NCBI RefSeq assembly: GCF_010389155.1
Contig: NC_057764.1
Location: 8,680,001-8,744,000, forward strand
Origin: Erigeron canadensis
Taxonomy: Eukaryota > Streptophyta > Magnoliopsida > Asterales > Asteraceae
Length of the DNA: 64,000 nt
Reading direction: 5' to 3'
A model generated the notes under the pieces. That model was not told the origin of the DNA. It did no database searches and saw only the letters and a program-made list of their open reading frames with translations. Below, piece after piece: positions 32,601 to 43,840 of the stretch (within the stretch, counting starts at the first letter, position 1; each line of letters starts with the position of its first letter). Made by a program: the position numbers and the translations under genes.

Positions 32601-34429
32601 TTCAAGCTTCTCCAGTTCTTCAAGATATACCTTTGTTTGAAGATAATCATGTCAACTCTTCAGTTGACACTGATGATGAAGTTGAGGTAGTTTGGACTGA
32701 TCCTCCTCCAGTTGCTGAACCTGTTGGAGATCGTCATGTGTCTTGCACTGATGTTGTATTATACCAACCTAGTCAATACACTAAATGGACTGCTGCTCAT
32801 CCCATTGAGCAGATTATTGGCAATCCAGATAGTGGGGTTCAGACTAGAAGAGCCACAAGTGATCAATGCTTGAACGTCACCTTCTTATCACTGATTGAAC
32901 CGAAGAAGATTGACGAGGCTATGGCAGATCCAAGCTGGGTTGAAGCTATGCAAGAAGAACTCAACCAGTTCGACAGGAACAACGTTTGGGAGCTTGTTCC
33001 TTGTCCTCCAGGGTTAAAGAGAGAACCCATTGGAACGAGGTGGGTCTACCGGAACAAGATGGATGAAGATGGCAACGTTATCAGGAACAAAGCTAGATTA
33101 GTTGCCAAGGGTTATTGTCAAGCAGAAGGTGTTGATTTCGATGAAACTTTTGCTCCAGTTGCAAGACTTGAAGCCATCAGAATTTTCTTGGCTTATGCTG
33201 CTCACTTGCAATTCAAGGTTTTCCAGATGGATGTAAAAAGTGCGTTTCTAAATGGCACATTGGAAGAAGAAGTGTATGTTACGCAGACTCCAGGCATCAT
33301 AAATGAAAAGCATCCACATTGGGTATATAGACTAAACAAAGCCTTATATGGTCTTCGACAAGCCCCAAGAGCCTGGTATGATACTCTAACTAAACATCTT
33401 CTCAAAAATGGTTTTCAAAGAGGTGCAATAGATAATACCTTGTTCGTTCTGAAAGAAAAAGGCAATATCTTGTTGGTACAAATTTATGTTGATGATATTA
33501 TATTTGGGTCAACTGATGATGGAATGTGTAAAAGGTTTTCGAAAATTATGTCTCAAGAATATGAGATGAGTTTAATGGGTGAATTAACATTTTTCTTAGG
33601 TTTACAAATCAAACAAACCATGGATGGTATTTTTATTAACCAAGAAAAATATGTCAGAGATTTGTTGAGAAAATACAAATTTGATTCAGTCCCATCAAAA
33701 ACCACACCTATTTCAGCTCCATTAAATTTGGACTCTGACCCAAATGGAAAACCAGTGGATCAAAAAGAATATCGTGGAATGGTTGGTTCACTGATGTATT
33801 TAACTGCCAGTCGACCAGATATAATGTTTGCAACATGTTTATGTGCCAGATTTCAGGCAAATCCAAAAGAATCACACTTGCATGCTGTTAAACGCATTTT
33901 TAGGTACCTGAAAGGGTGCCCTAGCCTTGGTCTTTGGTATCCCAAAGGCTTAGGGTTAGATCTAATGGGTTATTCAGATTCAGATCATGCAGGTTGTAAG
34001 ATTGATAGAAAATCCACAACTGGTGGATGCCATTTCCTAGGGGGAAAACTGGTGAGTTGGACCAGTAAGAAGCAGACTTCGGTCTCAATGTCTACTGCTG
34101 AGGCAGAATACATTTCTGCGGCCAGTTGCTGTGCCCAGATTCTCTAGATCAAAAACCAGTTACTTGATTATGGCATGAAATTCACAAGAACCCCAATCTT
34201 TTGTGACAACACCAGTGCTATTGCTATATCTCACAACCCAGTGATGCACTCAAAGACAAAGCATATTGATATCAGGTATCACTTCATTCGTGATCATGTT
34301 ATGAAAGGAGATATTGAAATACATTTCGTCCCCACTGATAAACAGTTAGCTGATGTTTTTACAAAACCTCTTGATGAAAAGACCTTCAAACATCTCATCA
34401 GTGAGCTGGGTATGTTAAATCCTCATTAA
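29654..34429 (+). pseudogene. gag-pol: SIRE-2 gag-pol, one in-frame TAG, otherwise intact
   Basis: This is one continuous frame. Order: Gag domain (residues about 35-235), CCHC knuckle [14 protein letters not shown] (30737-30778), acidic linker, protease with Asp-Ser-Ala (Asp codon 31115-31117, about residue 488), the GAG-pre-integrase HHCC region, integrase Asp-Asp-Glu in [15 protein letters not shown] and [11 protein letters not shown] with [11 protein letters not shown] and YVDDIIFGS, and RNase H with YSDSDHAGC and STAEAEY. TAG at 34145-34147 replaces a Trp codon (SIRE-1 has TGG) and removes the last 94 residues of RNase H. There is no frameshift in 4.8 kb. Gag joins protease directly at 31084/31085, without the Gag C-terminal region of SIRE-1. 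All catalytic residues I checked are present. Confidence 0.95.
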
Positions 34430-35147
34430 ACTGAAGAGGCCCTTCAGTTGAGGATGGTCCAGGTGATCCTTGATTGGTTGGAGATTGAACGCCTTGATGT
34501 ACTCAAAGACTAGTCACTGATCAAATGGATCACATTTTTAGGGGGAAAAAGACTCAAAATATTTTATTTTATTTTTTTTTTCTCTTCAAATAAATTATTG
34601 AAAAATACAACTGAAGGTCATCAGTTGAAACTGGCATCTAAATTTTTCTTTTGGTTGCCAGTTTGGTCTTGTCTCAAAATGGTGGTCAGCCAGATTTCAT
34701 AACGTTGTGTTTTACTTGGTGGATACTTGTGACACGTGATGTTACTCGAGTGCTTACCTCGCACTCACGAACGTCACCTGACATGTCTTACGTGTCAAGA
34801 CTTTTGCTGAAATGTACTGCACTTTTTATGGGTATTGGTGAAGTTAGTGGGTGAGTGGGAATACCAGCCGTCGTAGCATTAAATGCTTGATGGGAAGTAT
34901 TAAATATTTTTTGAATTCTCAAAATTTTGGAAAATAACTTTTTACAAATTATTTCAAATTTTTGGAGACTAAAATATCTTTTCGTATATATTTTGGCAAT
35001 ATTTTACTGCCTATATATACCCCCACCAATTTTCCGTCTCATTTACTTCTCTCAAAATTCCTTCATTTACTCTTTCAATCATTCACAATTCGAGATCCTT
35101 TTCTCTCTTTCTTCTTTAAGTCCAAAACCCTAAATCAAAATTCACAA
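34430..35147 (+). promoter_or_regulatory. SIRE-2 spacer with internal promoter for the third ORF
   Basis: The 718-bp non-coding spacer has a conserved block (34867-34886) shared with SIRE-1 and a TATA box (TATATATA, 35012-35019). A CT-rich leader with AAACCCTAAA (35125-35134) comes before ATG 35148. An ATG at 34962 is in frame but lies upstream of the TATA box, so I prefer 35148. Confidence 0.6.
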
Positions 35148-38100
35148 ATGGCTCCTAAATCTTCTTCTTCTTCATCTCGTTCTCGTGATGTGAATCTACT
35201 CACTGCTGAGTACATTCCATCACAAAATGTTGTTCGTGCCACTGGCGCTCCCATAAGCTCTAAGCTTATTAAACTAAATCCAAATAATCCAATGGCATCT
35301 CTTCAAGGGCTCCAGGCCGCTGACTCTCTTATCGGGAGAATCCAATCCTTTCTTCGGATTTCTCCCCTCAGTGATGCCTTCTCTTTAAATCCACACAAGC
35401 TATTCCATGATTACTTGTGTGAGTTCTGGTACACTGCCTCTCTTTCTGAGGACTGCTCATCCATCTCCTTTTCTCTAAAGGATGGGTCAGTCCCGTGTAC
35501 CATCACCACTGGAACGTTGAGGGAAGCCCTTAACCTCAACTACTGGAGACATAATGAAACTCCAGTGGTGATTTCCTCCAATATCAATTTCCGCCAGGTC
35601 TTCCTTAATATGGGAAATAAGGAGATGGTGGAGGGGGATGTGTTGAAGACCAAGGGGTCCATTACAATGAAGGGGCTTTCACCATCCTGGAAGTTCTTTA
35701 TGGTCCACTTGGTGGAAAGTCTGGGAGGGAGTTCTGGTGGATTGGACCAGATAAACTCCTTCCAGGCAGAGATGGCGTACTGCCTTTGGAATGGGCTGAG
35801 GGTGGATTTTGCAGGCATTTTGTTCAGAAGCCTGGTATTCAAGTTGAAGGGTAACAGGGGTCCTTGTGTTCCCTTTTCAAGGTTTCTGTCCCTTTGTTTT
35901 ATTCAGATTATGGGCAGAGACGAGTACAACAACACGCAATCCTCGTTCTCTGTGCCAGAACTGTTAAGGAATCTGGACAACCTGGTGTCCACTTCTGATG
36001 AAGTCCAGATGTCCCCAAGAATGATTTTTGCATTCTCTCGAACTGATGCACCACAATCTGGTGAGTCAGAAAGGCAACTGGGCGGGCCTCAAAATAATGA
36101 GGGACCCACCGGTTTGCCTACAGAAGCGGTAACTGTGGCAGGAGCAGGAGTTCAGGCAGTTCCTAAAGCTAGAAGATCTTCCAAGAGCAGGAGATCAAGA
36201 TCTGGACTCGCTGCACCTGACCAGTCACAATCTGTGACTGTGGTCTCTGACGCCACTGCCAGTGATATTGCAACTGAGGATAGAGCAGTTGTAGTTGAGG
36301 CACCAGTCACCTCTGTCCAGGGAGAAGATGCTTCGGCAACGGATCCCAGAACTGATGATACCATTGAGGCAACTCAAACTGGTCATCAGGAGTCTGAACA
36401 ACTTGTTCAGCCACCCCCAACATTTATGGATCTTGGCATAAATGAGGGTGTGTTTCAGCTTGAGTCTTTGGACTCATCTGAGACAGAATCTGACCAGGAG
36501 ATGGCTGATGCAACTATACTTGATCAGCTCCCTTCTCTCCTTGGTCAACCCCAAGAACCACATGTTTCAGTTTCCCCAACTCTTGTACAAAGCTTAGAAA
36601 TACCTCCAATATTCACCTCTCGCCAATCACCTTCTTCTATGGGTGTGCCTAGAAATAGACACATCCTAACCCCACCGTCGCCGTCGTTCACACCTGAGCA
36701 TTCTCAGCATGAACGACACATTGAATCTCTTCCTTTCATTTCTACAACCACTCCTCTTCTATCTACTGATGCTACTGCAACTGGAGAACCAGATATTGTC
36801 ATACCTCGTCCAGTTGCACCTATAGCTTTTTCAGCTGGTCCAGTGACACCTTCTCCTTCGTCATTGGACAGCCAGTTCGTGTCTTTTCAAACCGATCTCT
36901 CGAACCTTCTTGCGAGGGTGGAAGAGATTCAAAAGACACTGGAGAAGAACACCAAGTCCCTCTCCAGGTACCACAAGGATCATCTGCAAAATATTAAAGT
37001 GGTTGACCTAGGGATTAACAAGTTCTCTGCTAATGAGGACTTGGTGCTTGGCAAGCTGAACGAGTTAGTGGAATCCTCCAATCAATTGGCAATATCTTTA
37101 AGGGAGGCATTCGCACTGACTCAATCTGGAGTCACATCCTCAATATCCAACCTGCTGAACAATACTGTCAGATCTTCAGAGGTTGATATTAAGAATCTGG
37201 AAAGGCAGATGCAAGAGCTGTGTAACAAACCTGGCCTAGATGTGACAGAGCTTGGAAGTCGGTTGGCCTCTTTAGTGGGTTTCAAGATCGAAGAAACTTT
37301 GGCTGCCAGTGAGAGTAACTTGATAGAAAAGGTGATATCTGAGATCACCAAGATTGCAGTGCCCCAGGTCGATCTCACTCGAATTACATCTGAGATTGAT
37401 CAGTTGAGGTGCAGTCTGGATACGCTGGCTAGCAAAGTGTCTGAACATTCAACTGCCATATCTGATCTGACCACTGAAGTTGGCAAAGGAAGGGCGGTTG
37501 AGCCTGACAGTGCTCAGGAAGTCCCTGCAACTGGGCTCTCTTCAGATGATCTCTCCATTCTCAAACAAATTTTAAAGAGTCAAGAGCAGACAAGTGGAAA
37601 TGTAATGACTCAGTCTCAAGAGATAAATCATCTTTGGAGGACAGTTCGCATGCTTTGTGGAATCTTCAAAGAGTGTAAGACAATGCAATCATGGCAGCCT
37701 CTAGATCGTCTGCCCTCTAGTCATGCTGATTTTGAAGCCATCAGGCAGGGACTAGATGCTGCCAAGGGGGAAAGGTCGGTAGTATATGCCCCTCACACTC
37801 TTGTGAAGACTTCAAGTAAAGGGAAGGAGATTGTGGTGGCTACCAGTACTGAGGCTGGTGAGCAAGGGTTTGAGGTGTTTGATGATGTGGTGGTAGGGAG
37901 TGTTGACAAGGGAAAGGCCATTGCTGATGAATCTTTGGAACCAGCCACCGATGCACCAATGTTGGAAACTGGCAATGTCGATTTGTTGCCTCCAGTTACT
38001 GAAAGCGAGAGTCAGAAGTTAGCAAGAGTGGGATACCTGGTCAAGGAAAGGAAGAAACAAATGAAGGTGAACCAATTCGAATCAAGAAGAAATCTTCCAA

Positions 38101-38882
38101 CCCCTCTTGTTGATATCACTGATGCTCAACTCCTTGGCTTGACATTGGTTGAATACAAGAAGATCAAAGAAGATCCAAGAATAGTCAATGCACTGAAGGA
38201 GATGCTTGAAGTAGAGCTGGACAAACACTACCAGAATGATGAGGCTGAACTGGATGCAAAGTGTTTGAATGTATCGGTGGAAAAGGCCAGAGAGATCAGA
38301 TCTGAAGGGATTCTCAAGAGGACTGAGCAGGTAAAGAAGGCGGTCACCAAAGTATTGAATCCACCCAAGTCCAAAGGAAGAAAACAAAGGGTCTTGCCAA
38401 GAGATGCAAATCTGAGGACTTGGGTAGAACCATCTGAACCCACAACTGATGATATTCGAGCTGCTACCCAAAAGCTGAGCACGAGCAAAATCAAACTGAC
38501 AAATGAATCTGAAGCTCGCACATATTTGTCAGATGTATAGCGTCGAAGGCACAATAGAGGCAGGATTACTGATGTTAAGGTTTCGATTAAGCCTGGTGCC
38601 AAGCATTTTGTTGTTGAGGTACAATACTTTGGTGGACCTAAAAGGACTACTGAGAACCCGGATGTCAATCAGTATGGTCATTCCGAGCATGTTGAGATGT
38701 TGAGGCTGTTGGAGGGGAGGCAGAGGAAGAATAAAGTTGAAAGAGGCTGGGAGTATGTATTGCAAAATCTTATCAAGTTCAAGGAAAACATTGAAGAAAG
38801 ATTAGGCCTTGATCCTGAGGATACTCAGCCGATTTCATCAGTCTCAAAGAGAAGGAAAACTGGCGAAGGGCCATCTGTTTAA
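35148..38882 (+). pseudogene. SIRE-2 third ORF, one TAG near the C-terminus
   Basis: The frame runs 1,244 codons with a single TAG at 38538-38540 (codon 1131). Domains: Ser-rich N-terminus; conserved domain at about residues 40-260 with LCEFWYT, LREALNLNYW, SWKFFMVHLVESLGG and SGGLDQI; Ser/Thr/Pro and acidic middle; helical, probably coiled-coil region about 36870-37490; basic C-terminal domain; and a KRRKTGEGPSV tail like a nuclear localisation signal. There is no hydrophobic membrane segment. It is collinear with the SIRE-1 third ORF throughout, including the basic tail. The long intact frame suggests it was under selection until recently. Function is unknown; nuclear action is inference. 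Confidence 0.85.
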
Positions 38883-39158
38883 GTTTTCCTTCTAACTATT
38901 ATCTGCTTGTAATTTTGTGTACTCTCTTGTAATTTATTTGAAATTGTATGTATATACAAGTTGCCAGATTGTAACCTACAAGTAAGATATCTGATAAGAT
39001 CTACAAACACTTAAAACAAAATCCAAGACATTTGATGATCTATAAAAATGTCTTGGAAACTTAATAGGTTTTATCAAATTCAAGTATTTCAAACTTAAAC
39101 TTGTATAGAAACAAGTTTGAAAATACTTGACAATATTTCAGGACAATTAGGGGGAATT
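38883..39158 (+). other. SIRE-2 3' untranslated region and polypurine tract
   Basis: AT-rich, no ORF. It ends AATTAGGGGGAATT (39145-39158), the plus-strand primer, directly before the LTR. Confidence 0.8.
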
Positions 39159-40112
39159 TGTTAGGTCCAGTTTAAGCTAAACTGGAGCTCTCCAGTGACA
39201 TCTGGAGAGCATGAGGAATTGTCCGAAATATTAGAAGTCCAGTTGCATTGTACAGGTTCAGCAACTGATGACTTCCTCCAGTTGAGATCAGAAGATTAGA
39301 ATCTGAAGACCTTCCAGTTGAAGTCAAAGACAACAAATGGAAGATAGAGATTGGCAATGACAGCGAAGCCCAGTTGACAATCTACCAGATCAATCAACTG
39401 GAGAATCCTCCAGTGTAAATGCTCTTACAAAGCTTTACACTGATTACGAGGAGGACCTTTTTACTCTACATCCTTTTAACCGGACAATGATATTGTCTTT
39501 GGATAAAGATACAAAGATGTAGAGTGGTTGAATAAAGTAACCTTTTGTCTTACTTTATTTAACACACACAAAGGATTATTTAAACAATACTTTTGTGTGC
39601 TGTCAACCATATTTGTACATCGAAGTTGAGATCCCCATGCTCAATCTTCGACTATAAATAGAGGTCCTTGCACAAGTTGTTTCAACAACTTTGCAAATAC
39701 ATATATTCTGCAATATTGGTGAACTTGTGCAATATTCTCTCAATCGTAAAAAGGAACATTTCACAACTCTAAGTGTTTCGATTGTTAAGGAGAATTTCCA
39801 AGTTTAGATCAATTGTAATTCATGGGTTGTTAGGATATTTACATTCTTGTATTATCTTGGTTCCGCAACAACCTTGTATTTTATTTGAACAAGTAATAAA
39901 TAAAATACACTTGAAAATTACATATTGTCTCACCAGTTTATATACTCGTCATTTATATTATTGCACTTATTTATATTCTGTAACTCCAGTTAACCTGGTA
40001 CACGATCAATCTAAACTGGTCACTTCCAGATTAATTGATCGTGTTGCAAAGTCCACTCACCATCGACATAGAGGTGTCTTCAGCACCCATCTAGTAATAG
40101 TTGGGACTTTCA
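39159..40112 (+). repeat. SIRE-2 3' LTR (954 bp)
   Basis: It has the same length as the 5' LTR, with seven differences, all A/G or C/T. The target duplication GTGTC follows at 40113-40117. Confidence 0.97.
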
Positions 40113-40237
40113 GTGTCTCAAGCAACCTTTTTCTATCAGCTTCCGAAGTAATGAACTCTCCTTCTTCCAAATCTTCATCATCGATACTTTCTAGATCTTC
40201 TTCAGCATCAAGATCGTCCAATGCACCTATCCTTTGA
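40113..40237 (-). pseudogene. SIRE-3b third ORF part 2, proximal segment
   Basis: This continues 28641 across the SIRE-2 insertion. The frame is open here (start of part 2: RIGALDDLDAEEDLESIDD), unlike SIRE-3a, which has a stop at 20106. It begins directly after the acceptor-like CAG at about 40238-40240. Confidence 0.75.
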
Positions 40238-40492
40238 AGCTTATCTGCAATTCAAACGATTTACATATACAAAGATAAAGAACATAAATTATAAGTCAAG
40301 ACATAATAAAATGGTATAAATACATTAAAATAAATAATACTATATCATAAATATAATGCAACAAATACATTCATATTTATCTTATAATCTTTATCTATTT
40401 TAACTTACAACAATAATATTATATCATAAATATAATGTAACAAATACATTCATATTTATCTTATAATCATTACAAAAACAAAATAAAAATCA
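40238..40492 (-). repeat. SIRE-3b AT-rich intron-like gap with tandem duplication
   Basis: It contains the same AT-rich duplicated unit as SIRE-3a 19820-19956. The duplication therefore predates the split of the two copies. Confidence 0.6.
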
Positions 40493-43031
40493 TTAGCACC
40501 AAGGTTCATAATCCGAATCTGAATCCAAATCTGACTCTGACTCTGAAGATGTATGAGTTAACCCTGACTGTTCTTTCATTTGATCCCTAAGTGATCCTGG
40601 ATCATAATAATCATCATAATCCATAATCTCTGCTCTAGCTTTTATATGAGCTTGTGGATCATATCCCAATCTCTTTTCTAGTCTATGCACAATTAAATGG
40701 TGCAAATCTGACTATGTAGAGGCATTGGTAGTAGAATCAGTCTTAGTTGACTCACTATCCTAAGTAGATTTTCCTTTGCTAAGATTTTCTTTTTCTATAT
40801 GATTATGAGGATCATTCACTATCTCCCTTTCTATTCTATCAGAATTAGAATCGGAGTTACCTGAATTGGAATCTTCCCCATCATCATTGTTATCTGGATC
40901 ATCAGGATCTGCATCTGGAGCGGTCATCACAGCTTTGCCTTTATCTTGAGTTCTAGAAGTACTAGCACCAGCTGTACCAGCAATCTCTGACTCTCTTTGT
41001 TTTGATGACTCCCCCTGAATATCTGCAGTCTCTATATCCATAGCAGCAGCATCAGCAACATCTTGACCTTGACCTTGACCTTGATCTCTATTCTCTGGCT
41101 CACCAACAGATGGTTGTGCTTGATTAGGACCTTGAGCTGGATCTTGATCTTCATGATCATCATCTCTTGACTTCCTTGCTAGCTCATCATCCTTACAACC
41201 ACTCTTATCTCCCTCTTGAGCCAAGAATTGGTCAAGTCTAGAACCAAGAGAATGAACAAGAGCTATCATCATGTCCATCTCTTCCTGATGCTTAGCAGCT
41301 TGGAGCTTTAGCTTACTCTCCAAGGTTGTGACCCTCATATCTAACATCTTCTTCTCTGAAAATAAACGACTCAGCTGCACTTGAACTGGAGCAACTGGAC
41401 GTGACGTATAAGCAACATCAGATGTAGAGGCCTGAGGTGGCATTGTAGCTTCAAACGAAGGCATACGAGCACTGAAAGTTCCTGTGGGAAGCATCTGTGT
41501 TCTTTGCAAAGGAGCCAATAGACGTCCCATGACAGTAGAAACAGGAACTGTCACCTGAATAGGAGCAGACGAAGGTCTAAGAGCAACAAGTGTCGGTTCT
41601 GGCTCTTGACGAACTGTAGACTCCGGAGCAGTAGGAATCGTAACAGTTGTAGCCTCAGTAACAACTTGTGCACGAGAACCAATTCCTCTTATTATAATCT
41701 TTGGCCTCGACGTCCTCTCCCCAACAACAACAGCAGCAGCAGAAGGAGCAGACACAGAGGCAGGAATCTCAAAGATAGAATCTCTTAAAGCAACCAATGG
41801 AGTATCACCAACCGAAGGTGCATGAGACCTCTCCATGGCTTCAGAATAAGCAGCGAATTCTCTATCAACTTCAGCTTGAGATCATGCATGTCTTTTTCTT
41901 CGCTTTGGCAGTCTTTCTTCCTCTTCTTCATCTTCTGAATCCTCAACAACATTAACCGGGACCTCAGAAGGACCAACGTCAACATCAACTGGAGCAGAGG
42001 TAGAAGTAGAAACTCCAGTAGATGGTGGTACAAGATTTGTAGGATCATCAATATCCTCCATGAGAGCATCCATATCCGAATCATGCTCTAGATCACCATC
42101 ATACAAAGGAACATCATTGAGTCCCTCAAACTGATCAGCTCGTTCTTCATGAAGATCTTCTCGAGCCTGATCATCACCAGCAACAGCAATAACGGGTTCT
42201 TCATCTTCCCAACCTTGTCGAGGTGCAACATAGTTAGGATTAATCAAATGTCCGAACAGAGGTGGATTATCAACCTCAATCGGAACATTTCTTCCCGACA
42301 CGTGCTTCATACTTTCAACAAATGCCTTATAAGTAAGACGACCTAAATTGAATGTAGGACCGTCAAATGGCAATTCAGCTGCAAAGTGGCGAATTATGAT
42401 CATCACAAATCTTGGAAACAAATAAAACTTCTTGTCGGTTCCAAATGATCTCATTTGCCTTTCAAAATTATCAAAAATGTACAGAGAAAAGCTGTATGGC
42501 TTGTTCAGTACCAAGGCAACCAACTGAGATGCATTCTGGATGTTCATCTGATCATGACCCGTACTCCGATGACTCATAGACCTCAACAAATAGTAAGCAA
42601 GGAGCTTCCATTTGCCGCGAAGATTCTTCCTAAAGTATGGGTGTGTAATGTTACCAGCATAGCCCATACGACGTAGAGCACCGTCACAGAATTCTTCGGT
42701 AAACTCTATAGGACCTTGCTCCATGTCATCAACACCGAAGCGTAAAATAGTCCTTAAGTCTCCAGCTGAGAACGAAATAGAACGTCCTCCAACAGTAGTT
42801 CGAATGTACAAATGAGCACCCATCTGCACTGATCGAGCTGAGTTCCAAAACTCCCGAATGAGACTTATTACCAACGGAGGGTTCTCAGTCAACGCAAAGT
42901 TAATGCGACAACGTAAGAAACTGGAGAACACCGTGAAACTCTGTAGTGCACCCCGTCTACATAATCCTGAGATCGAGTGCAGCATTGTGTTCCTTAGCGA
43001 ATACACGAGCGTTATCACCTTGTCCAGCCAT
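40493..43031 (-). pseudogene. SIRE-3b third ORF, part 1
   Basis: The start is ATG at 43031-43029, two bases after TTTTTGTGCAG as in SIRE-3a. It is collinear with SIRE-3a 17235-19793 (LIREFWNS, GYAGNITHPYF, GKWKLLAYYLLRSMSHRS, RLPKRRKR). Damage: CAG-to-TAG in the first 25 codons, a two-base deletion near 42916, CGA-to-TGA at 41882-41884, CAG-to-TAG at 40760-40762, and a further TAG just before 40705. All remaining pieces share one frame. Confidence 0.8.
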
Positions 43032-43840
43032 ATCTGCACAAAAACAGACAAAAACGACAAGAAAAACAAAAGTTAGAATAAACAAAACCAAAAATTTGGG
43101 TTTTGGCTCGTCTGCTTCGTGATGACGTCATCACGAGGAGAATTTCCTTTGTCGTGACGTTAGCACGAGCCAAGCATGAACCCAGAAACACGAAGTAAAA
43201 ACATCTCCATATGATGTTAAAATTGATCAAAAACATCATCGTGGACTTGTTTATGGTTCGTGGAGGCCCAGAAAACAAAATTGAAACTAATTCGATGAAC
43301 ACGAAGTTGGTTCGTGTTCTTCGTGTGAATAGTGACCGAAACACAAATTCTTTTCATTAATCTTGATTTAACACTTGTTTACTTAAAGTTTTGTTAGATT
43401 TAACATGTTTAAACATCAATCAATCTAATTTTAAGTCCAATTTATGTCCAAATCATCAAAAATCAAAGATTTAATCCATGGTTCGTCCTAGTTATTGTTC
43501 ACGCGAAGAGGATTCAAAATTTGGGCATTATAACGACATGAAATCGTTAGTCCTTATAGTCAAAACATCAATAATCAATCATAGATCGTGAAAGTACCAA
43601 AAAAACTAACTAACAAACACGAAAAGAGGATGAAATCGATCGAAAAGAGATACGAAATAATAGTCACACGAAGGAAAGGAAGTTCGTGTGGTAATTTAGG
43701 GTTTCATTTCGGATAAAAGTAATTAATTAATGTTAAACCCGTATTTATATTCGAATCACTATGGGCCGGACCGAAGACTAACTTCGTGGGCTTCGTGATG
43801 ACGTCAGCGCGAGGCATGCTGACGTCAGCACGAGGTGATT
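43032..43840 (-). promoter_or_regulatory. SIRE-3b internal promoter and leader of the third ORF
   Basis: On the minus strand, two TGACGTCA sites lie inside CGTGCTGACGTCAGC-type palindromes (43795-43835), then a TATA box (43749-43743), AAACCCTAAAT in the leader, a candidate donor TTG|GTACTT, more TGACGTCA-type sites near 43120-43165, and the acceptor TTTTTGTGCAG before the ATG. The layout matches SIRE-3a 16401-17234. Confidence 0.55.

Larger units (their letters stand above)
28642..40112 (+). mobile_element. SIRE-2: complete, young SIRE-lineage Ty1/copia retrotransposon (11.5 kb)
   Basis: It has two 954-bp LTRs and a perfect 5-bp target duplication. Gag-pol is a single frame with one stop, and the third ORF has one stop. 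The LTRs differ at seven positions, all transitions. With the commonly assumed plant rate of 1.3e-8 per site per year this gives roughly 0.3 million years; the rate is an assumption. Compared with SIRE-1 it lacks the 990-bp Gag/protease intron exactly. Confidence 0.97.

Noticed and set aside
34145..34147. Programmed stop-codon read-through at the SIRE-2 TAG, or at the pol end
   Set aside because: The TAG at 34145 replaces a Trp codon present in SIRE-1 and is not followed by the CAR-YYA read-through context. The spacers after pol contain further stops.
35148..38882. Third ORF as a retroviral-type envelope glycoprotein
   Set aside because: No signal peptide, cleavage site, fusion peptide or transmembrane helix is visible; the C-terminus is basic and nuclear-signal-like.
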